This document shows, piece after piece, positions 1-11,179 of a stretch of DNA of 64,000 nucleotides. The notes under the pieces are model-generated. The model was not told the origin of the DNA. It ran no database searches and saw only the letters and a list, made by a program, of their open reading frames with translations. The DNA comes from Cryptomeria japonica (lineage: Eukaryota; Streptophyta; Pinopsida; Cupressales; Cupressaceae). Position 1 is the first letter of the stretch. Every line of letters starts with the position of its first letter. The translations under genes and the position numbers were made by a program. Where the stretch lies: contig NC_081413.1 in assembly GCF_030272615.1 (NCBI RefSeq), positions 146,046,476 to 146,110,475 on the forward strand, given 5' to 3'.

Positions 1-704
1 GTAAACCCCTTCAAATGATAGGGTAGGCTTCCTTTTATACCTAATATATGTCTTGAAAGCATTTTATCAGGATGGCTTTAAATTAAAGTACTTTCTCTTC
101 TATCTGGTATTGGTGGAGCAAAGGTTGCATTGCATCATCCTAGGATACATATTTCCACAGATACAACACAAGTTAAATGTATCCCAGGTCGATGCAAATC
201 AACCTCTACTCCAGAGATCACCAAAAAATAGAGAAAGAACTTTAATTTAATGCCATTAGGATAAAATTATTTAATCAGATAGATAAAATTTGAGTTTGAT
301 TGTCATCATTTACTTTGCCAAATTCTTCACACGTAACTCCTGAATCAATTTCCTACTCACAAGAATTTTATTATGTCTCAAATATAGGGAAACAGAAGGC
401 TTAAAATAGAAAACTTGAACATGCAACTAAATCCATTGACTAACTAGAAGAACAAAATTAAGAAACGGTTTGATCATCTGAGAGATGTTGTAGACTTGCA
501 ACTCACCAGCTAAGTTTTTGCAGGTAAGAATTTTTTTTTGTTTTGGTTATGGTTGTGGTGTTTATAGGGAGATATTTACAAATTTATATCTATTTTCACT
601 ATTTAATGGTTTATGGGTTTGTAATGGTAATTTAATGTTCTTTCATATTTTTGTATATATTCTTTATAATAGCCTATTATATTTATTTGTTCTATTATGC
701 ATAA
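1..704. other. AT-rich transposon interior without a recognisable gene
   Basis: Both strands were read and only short open frames of up to 67 codons occur, none with a familiar motif. The stretch is AT-rich, with runs of T around 530-540 and 640-700. It does not pair with the DNA to the right of the inverted repeat (2960-3200), so the foldback structure starts only at about 705. It may be intron or flanking sequence carried along with the captured methyltransferase fragment, but I cannot show this. Confidence 0.4.
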
Positions 705-1184
705 TGGTGTGGGTCAGATGACTTTGTTGTCAGTGCATGAAAGCATTGAACGAGTTCTACTTTTAAAAATTATATGAAACATTTTTAATTTATTTGATTC
801 AGTATTATTTGCAAAAAATGATTATCAATGATGTTTGCTTTCTCCAAGAATTGTCTAGGATCTTTCCATTAGATAATATGTAACATCGAATGACTAAATC
901 TTTTCATTACAAATGCTTATTTTATTTAATTATTATCTGAGCATGAATTAAAATTTATATCTGTATAGAAGCAAAACATACAAGTTGAAGAGTCATGTGC
1001 AAGCAAATTTCCTAAAAGAAAGCAAGTAGGCATTATCTTGAATGACATGGAAACAAGCTCATCAACTTCCTAGAAGAGAGCAATTGGAGTATGGCAGAGG
1101 AAAGTGTTTAAGGGTGATAAATAGATAGATAGTATGCAATACAAACAAATAATGTCTGGAGTGTCTAATGTGACATCTCTAATT

Positions 1185-1814
1185 TATGTCCGGAGGGACT
1201 AATTGGTTTTGGAGTTCCTACGAAACCTATTGGGCCACGCTTGGAGGAAATCAATGTGTTCATGCAAGGAGCACCTTTTTTATATTATGAGAATGATACT
1301 TTTGCATTGAGGGATATTTGGAAGTCAATATCCAAAAATTTCTATAGTGTGGAACCAGAGCTGGTAGACTCGAAGTAATTTTCAGCTTTCAAAAGACCAA
1401 GAGGTTTTGTACACAATCTCCCAATAGAAGGGCAATTTCAAGCATTACCTCTCCCCCCCATGACTATTTAGGAAGCACTTCCTCAGACAAAGGACTATTG
1501 GCCTCCATGGGATCAAAGAAAAAAATTAAAGCATAGACTCTAGACGATGTGGTGGTGTCTTTCGTGAAGAACTCTACACTATAATTGAAAATTCATGAGG
1601 GAAACTGCAAGATAGTGAAGAGAAATACAATCTTGAAAAGTGAGAAGAATGGATCTTGGTTTGGGTGGGGCCAAGTCAAGTGTTTCTTCTAGAGGTTGAC
1701 TAGATAGAAATCATATTAGGATTTGAAAAAGATCACACTCATGGAGCTTCATGTGCGAGTGATCGATTGTGGTGTTTGGGTAATGCATTCCAGATAGATA
1801 TAGTTGCATGTCAT
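1185..1814 (+). pseudogene. DRM-type DNA (cytosine-5) methyltransferase fragment, left arm
   Basis: Translation gives a run of blocks in the order seen in plant DRM (domains rearranged) methyltransferases. First is GFGVP followed by APFLYYEN. Next come D-IW-SISK-FY, VEPELVDSK, RGFVHNLPIEGQF, LPLPPMTI-EALP-TK and YWPPWD-R-KLK. After a one-base frame change the blocks LVWVG, ILGFEKDHTHGA and LGNAFQIDIVACH follow. In DRM proteins these blocks form the first half of the rearranged catalytic domain, with motifs IX-X placed before motif I. The S-adenosylmethionine-binding motif I and the catalytic Pro-Cys motif are absent, so no activity is possible. Stops occur at VDSK-TAA, at MTI-TAG and elsewhere. 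Family membership rests on recalled motif order; a protein search would settle it. The normal host enzyme performs RNA-directed de novo methylation. Confidence 0.85.
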
Positions 1815-2479
1815 CAGGATAAAAGTCTTTAATCAAGACATTGCCCATTTGGAATGCAACTGTATCTATTTGGAATGCATTATCCAAACACCACAATTGA
1901 TCACTCGTGCACGAAGTTCCACGAGTGTGATCTTTTTCAAATCCTAATATGATTTCTATCTCATCAACCTATAGAGGAGCCACTTGACTTGGCCCCACCC
2001 AAACCAAGATCCATTCTTCCCACTTTTCAAGATTGTATTTCTCTTCATTATCTTGCAGTTTCCCTTGTGAATTTTAAATTATAGTGCAGAGTTCTTCACA
2101 ACGGACACCACCACATCGTCTAGAGTCTATGCTTCAATTTTTTTCTTTGATCCCATGGAGGCCAATAGTTCTTTGTTTGAGGAAGTGCTTCCTGAATAGT
2201 CATGGGGGGGAGAGGTAATGCTTGAAATTGCCCTTCTATTGGGAGATTATGTGCATAATCTCTTGCTCTTCTGAAAGCTGAAAATTACTTCGAGTCTACC
2301 AACTTTGGTTCCACACTATAGAAAATTTTGGATATTGACCTCCAAATATCCCTCGGTATAAAAGTATCATTCTCATAATAGAAAAAAGGTGCTCCTTGCA
2401 TGAACACATTGATTTCCTCCAAGCGTGGCCCAATAGGTTTTGCAGGAACTCCAAAACCAGTTAGTTCCTCTGGACATAA
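1812..2479 (-). pseudogene. DRM-type DNA methyltransferase fragment, right (inverted) arm
   Basis: The minus strand repeats the same DRM blocks as the left arm, in the same order: GFGVP, APFFYYEN, VEP-LVDSK, HNLPIEGQF, LPLPPMTIQEALP, YWPPWD, LVWVG, ILGFEKDHTRG and NAFQIDTVAF. It runs slightly further than the left arm, into MGNVLIKDFYPD, matching the family's continuation just before motif I. This copy keeps glutamine in MTIQEA where the left arm has a stop. It shares with the left arm the TAA after VDSK and the frame break after KKLK. Shared lesions mean the sequence was already broken when it was duplicated in inverted orientation. The methyltransferase catalytic core is missing here too. 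Confidence 0.85.
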
Positions 2480-2958
2480 ATTAGAGACATCACATCAGAC
2501 ACTCCAGACATTGTTTGTTTGTATTGCATACTATCTATCTATTTATCACCCTTTAACACTTTCCTCTTCTTTTCTCCAATTTCTCTCTTCTAGGTAGCTG
2601 ATGAGCTTGTTTCTATGTCATTCAAGATAATGCCTGCTTGCTTTCTTTTAGGAAATTTTCTTGCAAATGACTCTAAAGCTTGTATGTTCTGCTTCCGTAC
2701 AGATATAAATTTTAATTCACGCTCAGATAATATTTAAATTAAATAATATTTGTAAAGAAAAAATTTAGTCATTCGATGTTACATATTATCTGATGGAAAG
2801 ATCCTAGACAATTCTTGGAGAAAGGAAACATCATTGATAATCATTTTTTGCAAATAACACTGAAACAAATAAATTAAAATGTTTAATGCAAGTTTTAAAA
2901 ATAGAACTCGTTCAATGCTTTCGTTCACCGACGACAAAGCCGTTTGACCCACATCATC

Positions 2959-3204
2959 TCTCATCGTCAGAATTCTAATGACAACTAATGGAATGTCTGA
3001 CGAGGATGCTGTATATCCAACGTCACTACCATGTCAGACGGTCATTGAGGAGCAATCACAACATCCGTCGAAAATTTGACAGAAATGGCATCATCGAAAA
3101 TTCTGACAATAAGTTTTCAACGGTTAAGTTTGTCGGAAGACCAAAGTTTGATCATCACAAATCCGATAATTAGCCGTCGGAAATTAGGCCTAAATGTACT
3201 AGTG
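2959..3204 (-). repeat. CACTA-like terminus and subterminal repeat region
   Basis: The outermost bases (3198-3204 ACTAGTG on plus) give CACTAGT on the minus strand. Within the next 220 bases the motif GTCGGAA/TTCCGAC and the related CGTCGAAAATT and GTCAGAC recur several times in both orientations. In CACTA elements such subterminal repeats are transposase-binding sites. That function is inferred here from position and pattern. Confidence 0.6.
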
Positions 3205-4788
3205 ACGCATTCCCAAGAGCCTTAAAATAAAATGATCAAAGAATGCCTTATAATCTAAATACCTGGATGGCTTATCCTGGACATGGGTCCACCTCTAAAC
3301 CAGCCATCTTGCACCTCTTCTGGGGTTGAAAATATTCACCTATAGGGACTCATCCCAGTCCAACCTATTATGAAAAAGAATCATATGATATGAAAGAGAA
3401 TAATGCTTAAAATTTAAGTCAATCTTGGGATCCTTTGCATTTATGAGCCCCTCATGTAACTTTTCCTGAATGTGCGTGGAAAAACCATACAATTCATTCA
3501 CATCAGAGTGCTAAATTTTTATTCCCATCATAATATATTCAATGGGCATTAGATTCAACCCATAATACTCACCTAAAACTTGGCAAAGAGCATAGTAATT
3601 CTTTAAAAAATAGTCTTCAAAGGAAGACAAATTAAAAGGCTCCTTAGAATCCAAGATATTATTCTTTCCTTCCCTATGAAACTAATTCATCAAGTGGGGA
3701 AACACCCTTTCCCTATAAAATTTCCTTTTGGTGGCATATTTTGTGGCTAGCCTCTTCTTGTCAATACCCTTGAGAGAACTCCTATCCAAGTCAAAACATT
3801 GCATTATGGCCTCCCTTAAAATATCAACCAGAACATAACCATCAAATGTCCTTACCATCATGCTCTATGGATGATATTTCTTATCGATCTCATTGATCAG
3901 CATAGGTTCAACAAAAACATTTGCGACTACTAATTTTCCCAAATTGAGATTCCAGGGATTCTAGACTGGGACTGGCTTATCCCTGTTTCCCCAAAAATAG
4001 TGGAATATATCCCACCCTCTATCATTTGTATACCCATCTCTGTAATAGGAGTTGTGGTCATTAAATGCAAGTCTGAGGGTTTCTTGCATTGTTGAACCCT
4101 GGAATAACTCAAAGAGATCTTGATGGAGACCTTGTGATTCCCTCTTCTACCTCCATTCCATTTCTTCCAGTCTTTCCTCCACCTCCTTGGCTACTTCATC
4201 TATAGTCTTTTCCAGGGAAGGTGGGGTAGAATCTTGTGTTGGTTTCTCCTATTGAGAAGGGGATTGCTTCGTTTTAGTAGAGGCCTACTTGGATAGTTTT
4301 GTAGCCTTTCGTGTGGCCCTTTTGGTAGGGTTTTTTCTTTGTTTTAGTTTGGGGAACCCCTCCTACAAGTTTGATTCTTTAGCTTGAGGGTTATCTACAA
4401 CAAGAGGAGCCTCTATAGATGAGGTTCTAGTGGAAACCTTAGCTGAAGCTCTCATCCTATTTGGTATAGTCTTCTTGGCCTTTAGGGAAGGGATAGGTTC
4501 TTCAAATTATTCATCATATCAGATTCCAAAATCTAACTTCTTAGGTTCCCTATTTTTTTGGGGCTATGAGGAGTTTTCTTGGGATGGCACACTTGATTTT
4601 GCACTAAAGGATACCTGCGTAGCAATTGCAAGGGCTAGCTCTACAGTTGACATATTTTCAATCTTTGGAATAGGGTGAACTATAGTGAGTGGGATAACAT
4701 ATGTAATTTTAGGGATGGTGGAGTTTTCTCCCACTTCGGGAACCCTTTGAGCAGATGGGGCAGAAATATTTTTGGAAGGAGAAGACAT
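3205..4788 (-). pseudogene. ORFx copy 1: unrecognised retroelement-associated protein, C-terminus cut off
   Basis: The minus strand starts with MSSPSKN at 4788 and continues through a Ser/Thr/Lys-rich region, changing frame several times. It then reaches a block with WNLNLGKLVVANVFVEP, LINEIDKKYHP, VRTFDGYVLVDI and AIMQCFDL. The same block occurs in ORFx copy 2 (17044-19588), in the same place relative to the start of the protein. Many stops and shifts show that it is dead. The reading ends at the CACTA-like boundary at 3204, so the C-terminal part is missing. I do not recognise the family and assign no function. It lies downstream (minus strand) of a non-coding inverted-repeat-rich region and, beyond the copia insertion, of gag copy 1. 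Confidence 0.5.
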
Positions 4789-6350
4789 TGGAATACTCTT
4801 TACTGATAAAATGCAACAATTTCAGACAAACCCTACCCACATTCCTAGGGTGAGAACTACAAATTTTCTCACTAAATTCCCCACATAGTCACAATTGTTT
4901 CACAAAACACAAATTAGAGGATTGAATTAACTTACCAATTTCTTGCGCATAGTTTGATCACAATGGCAACTTGAGGAATGCAATAGGTCACCTTTGTTCG
5001 CTCTGTATTCACTTTATCATTGCTTGTTGAACGCAGGGTACATGATAAAGGCTCACAATTATTTTTATATTTCTCACAAATGAATAACCATTAATTTATA
5101 CGTGCCTAGTTTGGCTGATTAGTGGCATCAAAATTTAAATTTCACTGTCGACATGTAGATAAATGGTGAGATGTCCTTTTGACCTTTGTTGACTGATGGC
5201 ATGGAATTCCATTTATCTTTCATAACCATTTAATTTTTTGCATCGATCCTTAAGGTCCTTTCTTTAATAATATTTCACCATCCTTGGTGAGATTTTATCC
5301 CTACAAGATGGCAAGACTCACCCATCCTATCATTTCTATTCCCCCACATCACCCTTTACAAACTATTTTTACCCCTATGGGGTAAATCCTTCCTTGTTCT
5401 TCATTATTCTTTGATATCTCGCAGGGTTCTTATGTTGGGAGAGATCTACTCCTCTTATGTCTCATTTAATCTTTCATTATTGCAGGATGGCGGGGGCCAC
5501 TATTTACTTTTCTCTTCCTACCCCGCATGATTATTTATGACCAAGTTTCACCCTTGCGAGGTAAGGTTTTGTTTTTATTCAAGAAATATCCTGCTAAACC
5601 ACATGATGCCCTCCATAATGCATTTGTACATTGGGAACATTTTGTTGTTCCTTCTTTTATTGTTGTGAGATGGCAGGGACAAATACACCCTTTACTCATA
5701 TTTTCCCTGTACCATGCATCACACAAGATTTTGATCCTTGCAGGGTAAGGACTCCTCCATCTATCACTATTTCCCACTATCCAACAATAATCTCTTCATC
5801 TACTCTTTCATCTTTTGTTCCTTTGGTGAAACAAACTCTTCCTTGACTATGTGGGATAGTGAGGAACTTTAAGTCCTTTATGTTTTCTTAGCTTGCAGCA
5901 CACTTTTCTTAAAATCTTTGGATCCTTGTAGAGTAAGGATTTCTCTGTTACTCACTGCATCTCGCTATCCCACAAGACCTTGTTTCTTTCCCCTTTTAAT
6001 AGGCTATAGGGCCTATTTTATCACTAGGTATTCACATCATCTCTCTAGCCCACATGCTAAAATTTCAAATTGTTAAAGTCATGTAGGGTAACCCTTTTCT
6101 TTGTGAAAAAACCTCCCGCTATATCGCATAGTTCACCTTGATGTTTTAAAGAGCCCGTGGGGCATAAGCTTTATTTACTTAAGCTTCTTCTTGCTATCCC
6201 ACACAGTTTCAAGCTGAAGTAAGAGACCATTATGAGGTAAACCTTGCCACCAACCTACACATGATCCCGCCATCTCACGACCTATTGAGATACATTGGCT
6301 GACTCATAAGTAAACATTTAGCCATGTGATGACTTATGAAGGATAAAGGG
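4789..6350 (-). other. Non-coding spacer with imperfect inverted repeats (mid region 1)
   Basis: No coherent protein is readable on either strand. Short related words recur in both orientations: TGTGGGATAGTGAGG (about 5850) faces CTCGCTATCCCACAAG (about 5970), and CTTGCAGGGTAAGGA, CTTGCGAGGTAAGG and CTTGTAGAGTAAGGA repeat at intervals. GAGATGGCAGGGA and ATCCCGCCATCTC are further inverted partners. The stretch lies between ORFx1 and the LTR of the truncated copia element. Its counterpart beside ORFx2 is 19589-21100. Confidence 0.5.
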
Positions 6351-8740
6351 TGTTAGACAGTTCAAATAACTGGAAGGCAACTGAGAGGGGGGGCGAATCA
6401 GTTGTCACAGATTATTAGAACCTTAAGCAATTTAAAACTTTATTACCGAAACCCAAAATATTAATGCCGGGATGCTTAAACCAAATACCAAAATAGAAGA
6501 TAAATCGATTAAGCATAAACAATAATCAGAGAATAAATGCCATCCACATGACACCAAGATTTATATGTGGAAAACCCAATAAAGGGAAAAACCATGGTGG
6601 GAAGCCTACCCACAGTTAGATAATACTTTTGCAGTAAGTATGTGAATTACAATTGAGGGGCCTACACTTATAGGAAGGCCAACAACCTAGAGAACATTGC
6701 TCATCACAAAAGGAGTCTCACTAACTACATAGAAATCCAGACTACAATCCGAAAGAATGAATGAATTGCAAAGATAGCATCTCTTATGTCTGAATACAGT
6801 TTCGGTTAAGCTCAATACCAAAGGAATAAATCCTCTTACATAAGGTTAAGTGCAAGGTAATGAGTCACAAATTCATGAAAGTCCACGCGTTGGAAAATGC
6901 GCTCTTAAAAACAGGGGCCCATTTCCAAAAAAATGGGGGCACATTTTCAAAAAATGGGGGCCCGTTTATGCTTCGGGCTCCCGAGCTGAAAGGTAACAAG
7001 GGCCTGAAGCAAAAATAAATGGGCCCCCATTTTGTTCTAAGATGGGGGCCTGCTTTTAAACAAAATGAGGGGATGTTTTTTAAAAATGGGCCCCCATTTC
7101 TAAACCGTATTTTACCCTTTTTTCCAGAAGCCTCCTTTTTTTAAAACAGGGGCCTATTATGTGGAAGTTGACTCCACAACCTACTACTTAGCTCAGGATT
7201 AGGCCCGGGATAGGTCTGGGATGACTACACTTGAGACATGGACCTGCAAATTCAAATCTCCATGAATTGAAGAACAAATATGAACTTCTAAAATAGTTTA
7301 CGTACCTCTAATTAGAGAATTTTTATATGAAAATAAAACCCATTTCAGATTATACTGTCCAGATTCTAAATATGTAAATTTATTAAAAAACTGATTATTT
7401 TAACTATTTTTCATTTAATTTATACGAAATCGGGTCCATAAACTTGAAATATTAACTAATTTTGTTAATTTAATAACTTTTTTATTTTAATGAATTTTGA
7501 AAAAAAAAAAATGTCATCAATCTACACAAAATTATTTTCTATTTAAAAAAAAATTGAAAAAAAATGTAAAGTTTACATCAAATTATGTGGGTCGTACACA
7601 TCAAATTTTTAAAAGATAATTACAGTCATTAAAAAATTAATTAAAAATAAAATATTTAAAAACAAAATACAAAAAAATATGCTCATCAATCTTTAGTGTG
7701 TTACAAACCATTTCCCAAAACAGTTTGAGAAAATAATTTTAATTGTGTCAAACAGTGTGGGTCATACACATGCATGGTATGGTCCTGAAACGGGCATTTT
7801 TAAAACATAGTTTTTAGAACTCCATTCCAAAAGTTATTTTTTATTATGTGGGTATTAAAATAAATTATATATTTGGAAAGTACACTCAGAGGGATATCTT
7901 TTATATTACTGACTTTTTCCAAGGTTCAATCTCCAAGTGTTTCAAAATTTAATCTTAAATGAGACAAAATCTGAAAATCGGGGAAAACACTTCCACTTTT
8001 TGGCCAAAAAGTGGACTTAGCTTCTTGCACTGACCCATAAACCCAACTCGATCTCTAATGATCTACCAAATTCTCTTCTCGAATGATATTATATTATTCG
8101 TACATTACATCCCATGCCATGATGATCTACAATGAGATCTTACATCATATATATTCAAACCCTAGACCATAAACAATCAGGTCGTCCACCAGATATTAAA
8201 CCAATTACAAAATATGTCATCCTTAGACCAAATAAATAATATCCAACCCATAAGACATCTTGGAAACACATCGAGAGGTCCAATCCACATGTTACATTAA
8301 GCCAGTCCATAACCTAGATACATCGGAACCCAATATAGGTCCATACATGCCAAAGCAATAATTCCAATCAACCAAGTCTCGAACATGATCACCATGAGCA
8401 TCTTGAATCTCCACCAGAAGCCACACCAATGCTAGTTATTCATATCATCAAAGATCTTCATCAAAGCTCTACCGATGAAAACCTCACCAGAACCACAACC
8501 CAAGCTTCCAAGCAAATAGGATAGTATCTGATCACTAGATCAAAAACCAACAAACTGAATATGAGCATGAGTAAGCCAATTCCATAAACAAATCATACTA
8601 GAGCATACAAGATTATGTCAGATCCAATGCAACTAGAAACCAAACATCCTACCATGACCAAAAGGGTGCCGATAAAGCATCCAAAAAAATTAGTGTTGAC
8701 ATCAATGGAAGACATAATCAATTCCTCCAAATGGCCAACA
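6351..8740 (-). repeat. 3' LTR of the truncated copia element
   Basis: On plus it begins TGTTAGACAG and ends GGCCAACA, giving TG...CA termini. The polypurine tract abuts at 8741. Just inside the left end is the CAACTGAGAGGGGGGGCGAAT block, and at about 6560-6600 is a GTGGAAAACCC...GGGAAAAACC block. Both blocks recur in the other copia LTRs of this window. At 2390 bp it is clearly longer than the others. Short open frames inside (for example 8593-8821) are not genes. Confidence 0.75.
6900..7160. repeat. Array of G-run palindromes inside the copia LTR
   Basis: About seven short blocks of the type AAAATGGGGGCC or its complement GGCCCCCATTTT occur within 260 bases, in both orientations and separated by 15-40 bases. 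Neighbouring blocks can pair to form strong hairpins. The surrounding LTR is AT-rich, so the block stands out in base composition. It may be an expanded LTR regulatory repeat; no function is shown. Confidence 0.7.
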
Positions 8741-8757
8741 ATATCCCCCTTTGGCAT
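8741..8757 (-). promoter_or_regulatory. Polypurine tract of the truncated copia element
   Basis: On the minus strand ATGCCAAAGGGGGATAT directly precedes the LTR start TGTTGGCC. It is nearly the same as the tract of the complete copia element at 29292-29307 and of the ORFy element at 33958-33975. In the family this tract primes plus-strand DNA synthesis. Confidence 0.75.
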
Positions 8758-9153
8758 TGATGGCAACACTAGATGTGAAAAACATCTAAGCACAAAGAAA
8801 TTTCAAACAAGTCTCCCCTAGTGGAATATAACCAACAATCTCCCACTTAAAGATATATCAATGAAGTTTTGAAACAAGACCAAACTGCCCCTGTGAATGA
8901 TATCTCTGTAAAGATTTTTTTTACACATATATCTCTCCCCCTACTGTATACAACTCCTTAAGATTTTCACATCAATATATCTCCCCCTTTGACATCAATG
9001 CTAGAAATCAGACAAAAGATATCAGAGCAAAAAAACATAAACCACTAAATCACAAGGCTAACTACTCCCCCTGAGCAGTAGCATCCCCACATCAATGCTG
9101 GAATGAATAATATCTCTAACAATACATACCAGACTGATGCCAAAAAGCATCAA

Positions 9154-9870
9154 TTAGTTCTCTATCGAAGGGGCCAAAATCCCTAACCTATCTCTCAAGT
9201 ACTCAAATGATTCTTTAGGCAAAGGTTTAGTGAAAATATCTGTAATATTCTCTTTAGTGTTCACATAAACCAATCTGACTTTATTTTCTTCCACCTTCTC
9301 CTTCAAAAAGTTATACTTGATAGATATGTGCTTTATCTTAGAGTGAAATATTAGATTCTTCAATATGTCAATAGCAACCGAGCTACCATAGTTAAAAACT
9401 ATTGGTCTAGTGCAATGCACTTTGATATCCTTCAACATTTGCTTCATCCATAGAACCTATGTATAGTTAGTAGGAGCAACAACATATTTAGCTTCAATAG
9501 TAGATAAAGAAGTACGTGATTGTTTCTTTCTGATCCATGAAACCAACTTCTCTCCAAGAAAGAAAGCTCCACTAAAAGTACTTTTCTAGTCATCAACATC
9601 TCCAGCCCAATCAACATCTGTATATGCACATAAATTAAATTAATCATCCTTAGGGTACCACAAGACATATCCAGATGTACCTTGTAAGTATCTAAAAATC
9701 CTTTTCACCGCACTTTCATGATTTTCTCTAGGATCACTCTAAAATCTAGATGCAATAGAAACAACATTCACTATGTGAGGCCTAGTCTGAGTCAAATAAA
9801 GTAGACCTCCAATCATATATTTGTATCTTGTAGGATTTACCGGTGTAGAAACATCTTTCCTTGTCAGTTT
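9154..9870 (-). pseudogene. Copia RNase H and pol C-terminus
   Basis: Readable blocks in order are YKYMIGGLLYLT, TRPHIVNVVS, RIFRYLQGT, LWYPKDD, AYTDVDWAGD, KSTFSGAFFLG, KLVSWI-KKQ, SLSTIEAKYV, HISIKYNFLKEKVE, NTKENITDIFTKPLP and F-YLRDRLGI. This is the standard C-terminal third of Ty1/copia pol. TDVDWAGD and SLSTIEAKY are the copia RNase H signatures. Two frames are needed (9154-9447 and 9444-9668). One break lies near the KSTFSG block and another close to the upstream reverse transcriptase part. The final stop follows LAPSIEN at 9154. The product is inactive. Confidence 0.85.
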
Positions 9871-11170
9871 CTAACTTGTAACCATAGGGGTACTTACTGG
9901 TTTAGAATCTCCCATACCAAATTTCTTCAACAATTCCCTAGCATACTTATTTTGACAGATGAAAATATCTTTATCAGTTTGAGTAATCTGCAAATCTAAG
10001 AAAAAATTAATTTCCCCAATCGTAGACATTTCAAATTCTTTCTTCATATTCTTAGAAAATTCCATGCACAAGTTATCTTCACCTCCAAAAATGATGTCAT
10101 CAAAAATTAATTAAATAATTAATATCATCATCAATGAACTTATAATATAAGTTACTATCAACATTACCCTTAATAAAAGCAAACTTCAAAAGATATTTAT
10201 CCAACCTTGCATACCAAGCTATAGGCGCATGTTTTAATCCACATAAAGATTTCCTTAACCTGCAAACCATGTTTGTATCATCTGAAAGTGAAAACCATTA
10301 GGTTGCTCAATATAAACTTTCTCATCAAGATCCCCATTCAAAAACGCACACTTAACATCCATCTGATAAACCTTGTAGTTCTTATGGACAACATAGGCAA
10401 GAAATAATCTTATAGCTTCAATCCTAGCTATAGGAGCAAAAGTTTCTCCATAATCAATTCCTTCCTTTTGAGAATATACATTACAAACCAATCTAGCCTT
10501 ATTCCTTACAACTTGACCATCTTTAATCAATTTATTCCTAAAAACCCATTTTGTTAAAATAACATTCTTAATTTTAGGCCAGGGAACTAAAGTCCATGTG
10601 TTATTCTTCTCAATCTGATCTAATTCTTCTTCCATAGCTTTCAGCCAACATTCATCTTTACATACTTCAATTATTGATATCGGTTCAACTTGAGAAATTA
10701 AACATACCTTATTAGTTGTCAGTCTTCTTCTTGTCATCACTTCATTGTTCTTATCCCCAATGATCAGATCTTCTAAATGATTCAATGTCACATACCTAGG
10801 AGTCTTCGAACTCTCTGTTCCTTTTCTTGGCTCTTCAGTTACTGTTGAATTTTTTGATACTGTCGGAGTAATTGATTCAACATTTTGTTCCAATAAAGGT
10901 GCTACCGGTTTAGATACAATTATTTCCACCGCTGGTTCTTGCTCATCAACTTTGACTTGACTTCTATTTAGCTCATGCACCTTGACATTAGCACTCTCCA
11001 CAATTCTCAGCAGTCTATTGTTATAACATCTATATGCCTTTCTTTCATTAGAATAACCAGGAAACATGCCTTCATCACATCTAGGATCAAAATTTCCAAT
11101 CATATCATCTCTCCTGATATAACATTTACTACCAAAGATTCTAAAATACTTAACTATAGGTGTATTGCCA
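9871..11170 (-). pseudogene. Copia reverse transcriptase (RVT_2), degenerate
   Basis: The longest intact frame is 10255-11103 (282 codons). It includes the linker after integrase ([25 protein letters not shown]) and then the RVT_2 blocks [62 protein letters not shown] and EEVYIEQP-like. LCGLKHAPIAWYARLDKYL follows in another frame, and the region where YVDD should stand (about 10080-10150) is scrambled by small indels. The last part, 9871-10071, carries GEINFFLDLQI and KYARELLKKFGM. The catalytic aspartates are not recoverable, so the enzyme is dead. Confidence 0.85.
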
Positions 11171-11179
11171 AACCATAAT

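Larger units (their letters stand above)
705..2958. repeat. Long inverted repeat with 1.1 kb arms and a 44-base loop
   Basis: The left arm (about 705-1809) reads as the reverse complement of the right arm (about 1854-2958), with the centre near 1831. Matching landmarks include GGTGTGGGTCA at 705-715 against TGACCCACATC at about 2945-2955, and GTTGCAT at 1803-1809 against ATGCAAC at 1854-1860. By eye roughly nine bases in ten agree over the full arms, with few indels. A read-through transcript would fold into a near-continuous double-stranded RNA of about 1.1 kb. The arms carry a fragment of a DNA methyltransferase gene. Confidence 0.93.
1..3204. mobile_element. Right-hand part of a CACTA-like (En/Spm-type) DNA transposon
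   Basis: The right boundary is set by a terminal sequence which, read inward on the minus strand, begins CACTAGTACATTTAGGCC. CACTAG(T) is the usual start of plant CACTA-type termini. Inside it lies a subterminal region with repeated short motifs such as TTCCGACGG and TTCGACGG in both orientations, also typical of this class. The expected 3-base target duplication on this side would be ACG (3205-3207). The left terminus is not visible and probably lies outside the window. No transposase was recognised. The element's DNA includes the long inverted repeat at 705-2958. It abuts ORFx1 at 3205, so it probably inserted into that older element. The class assignment is inferred from the single visible end. 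Confidence 0.6.

Noticed and set aside
705-2958. Inverted repeat considered as an assembly artefact of a foldback read
   Set aside because: The arms differ by many scattered substitutions, including different stops and codons, so they are not one molecule read twice.
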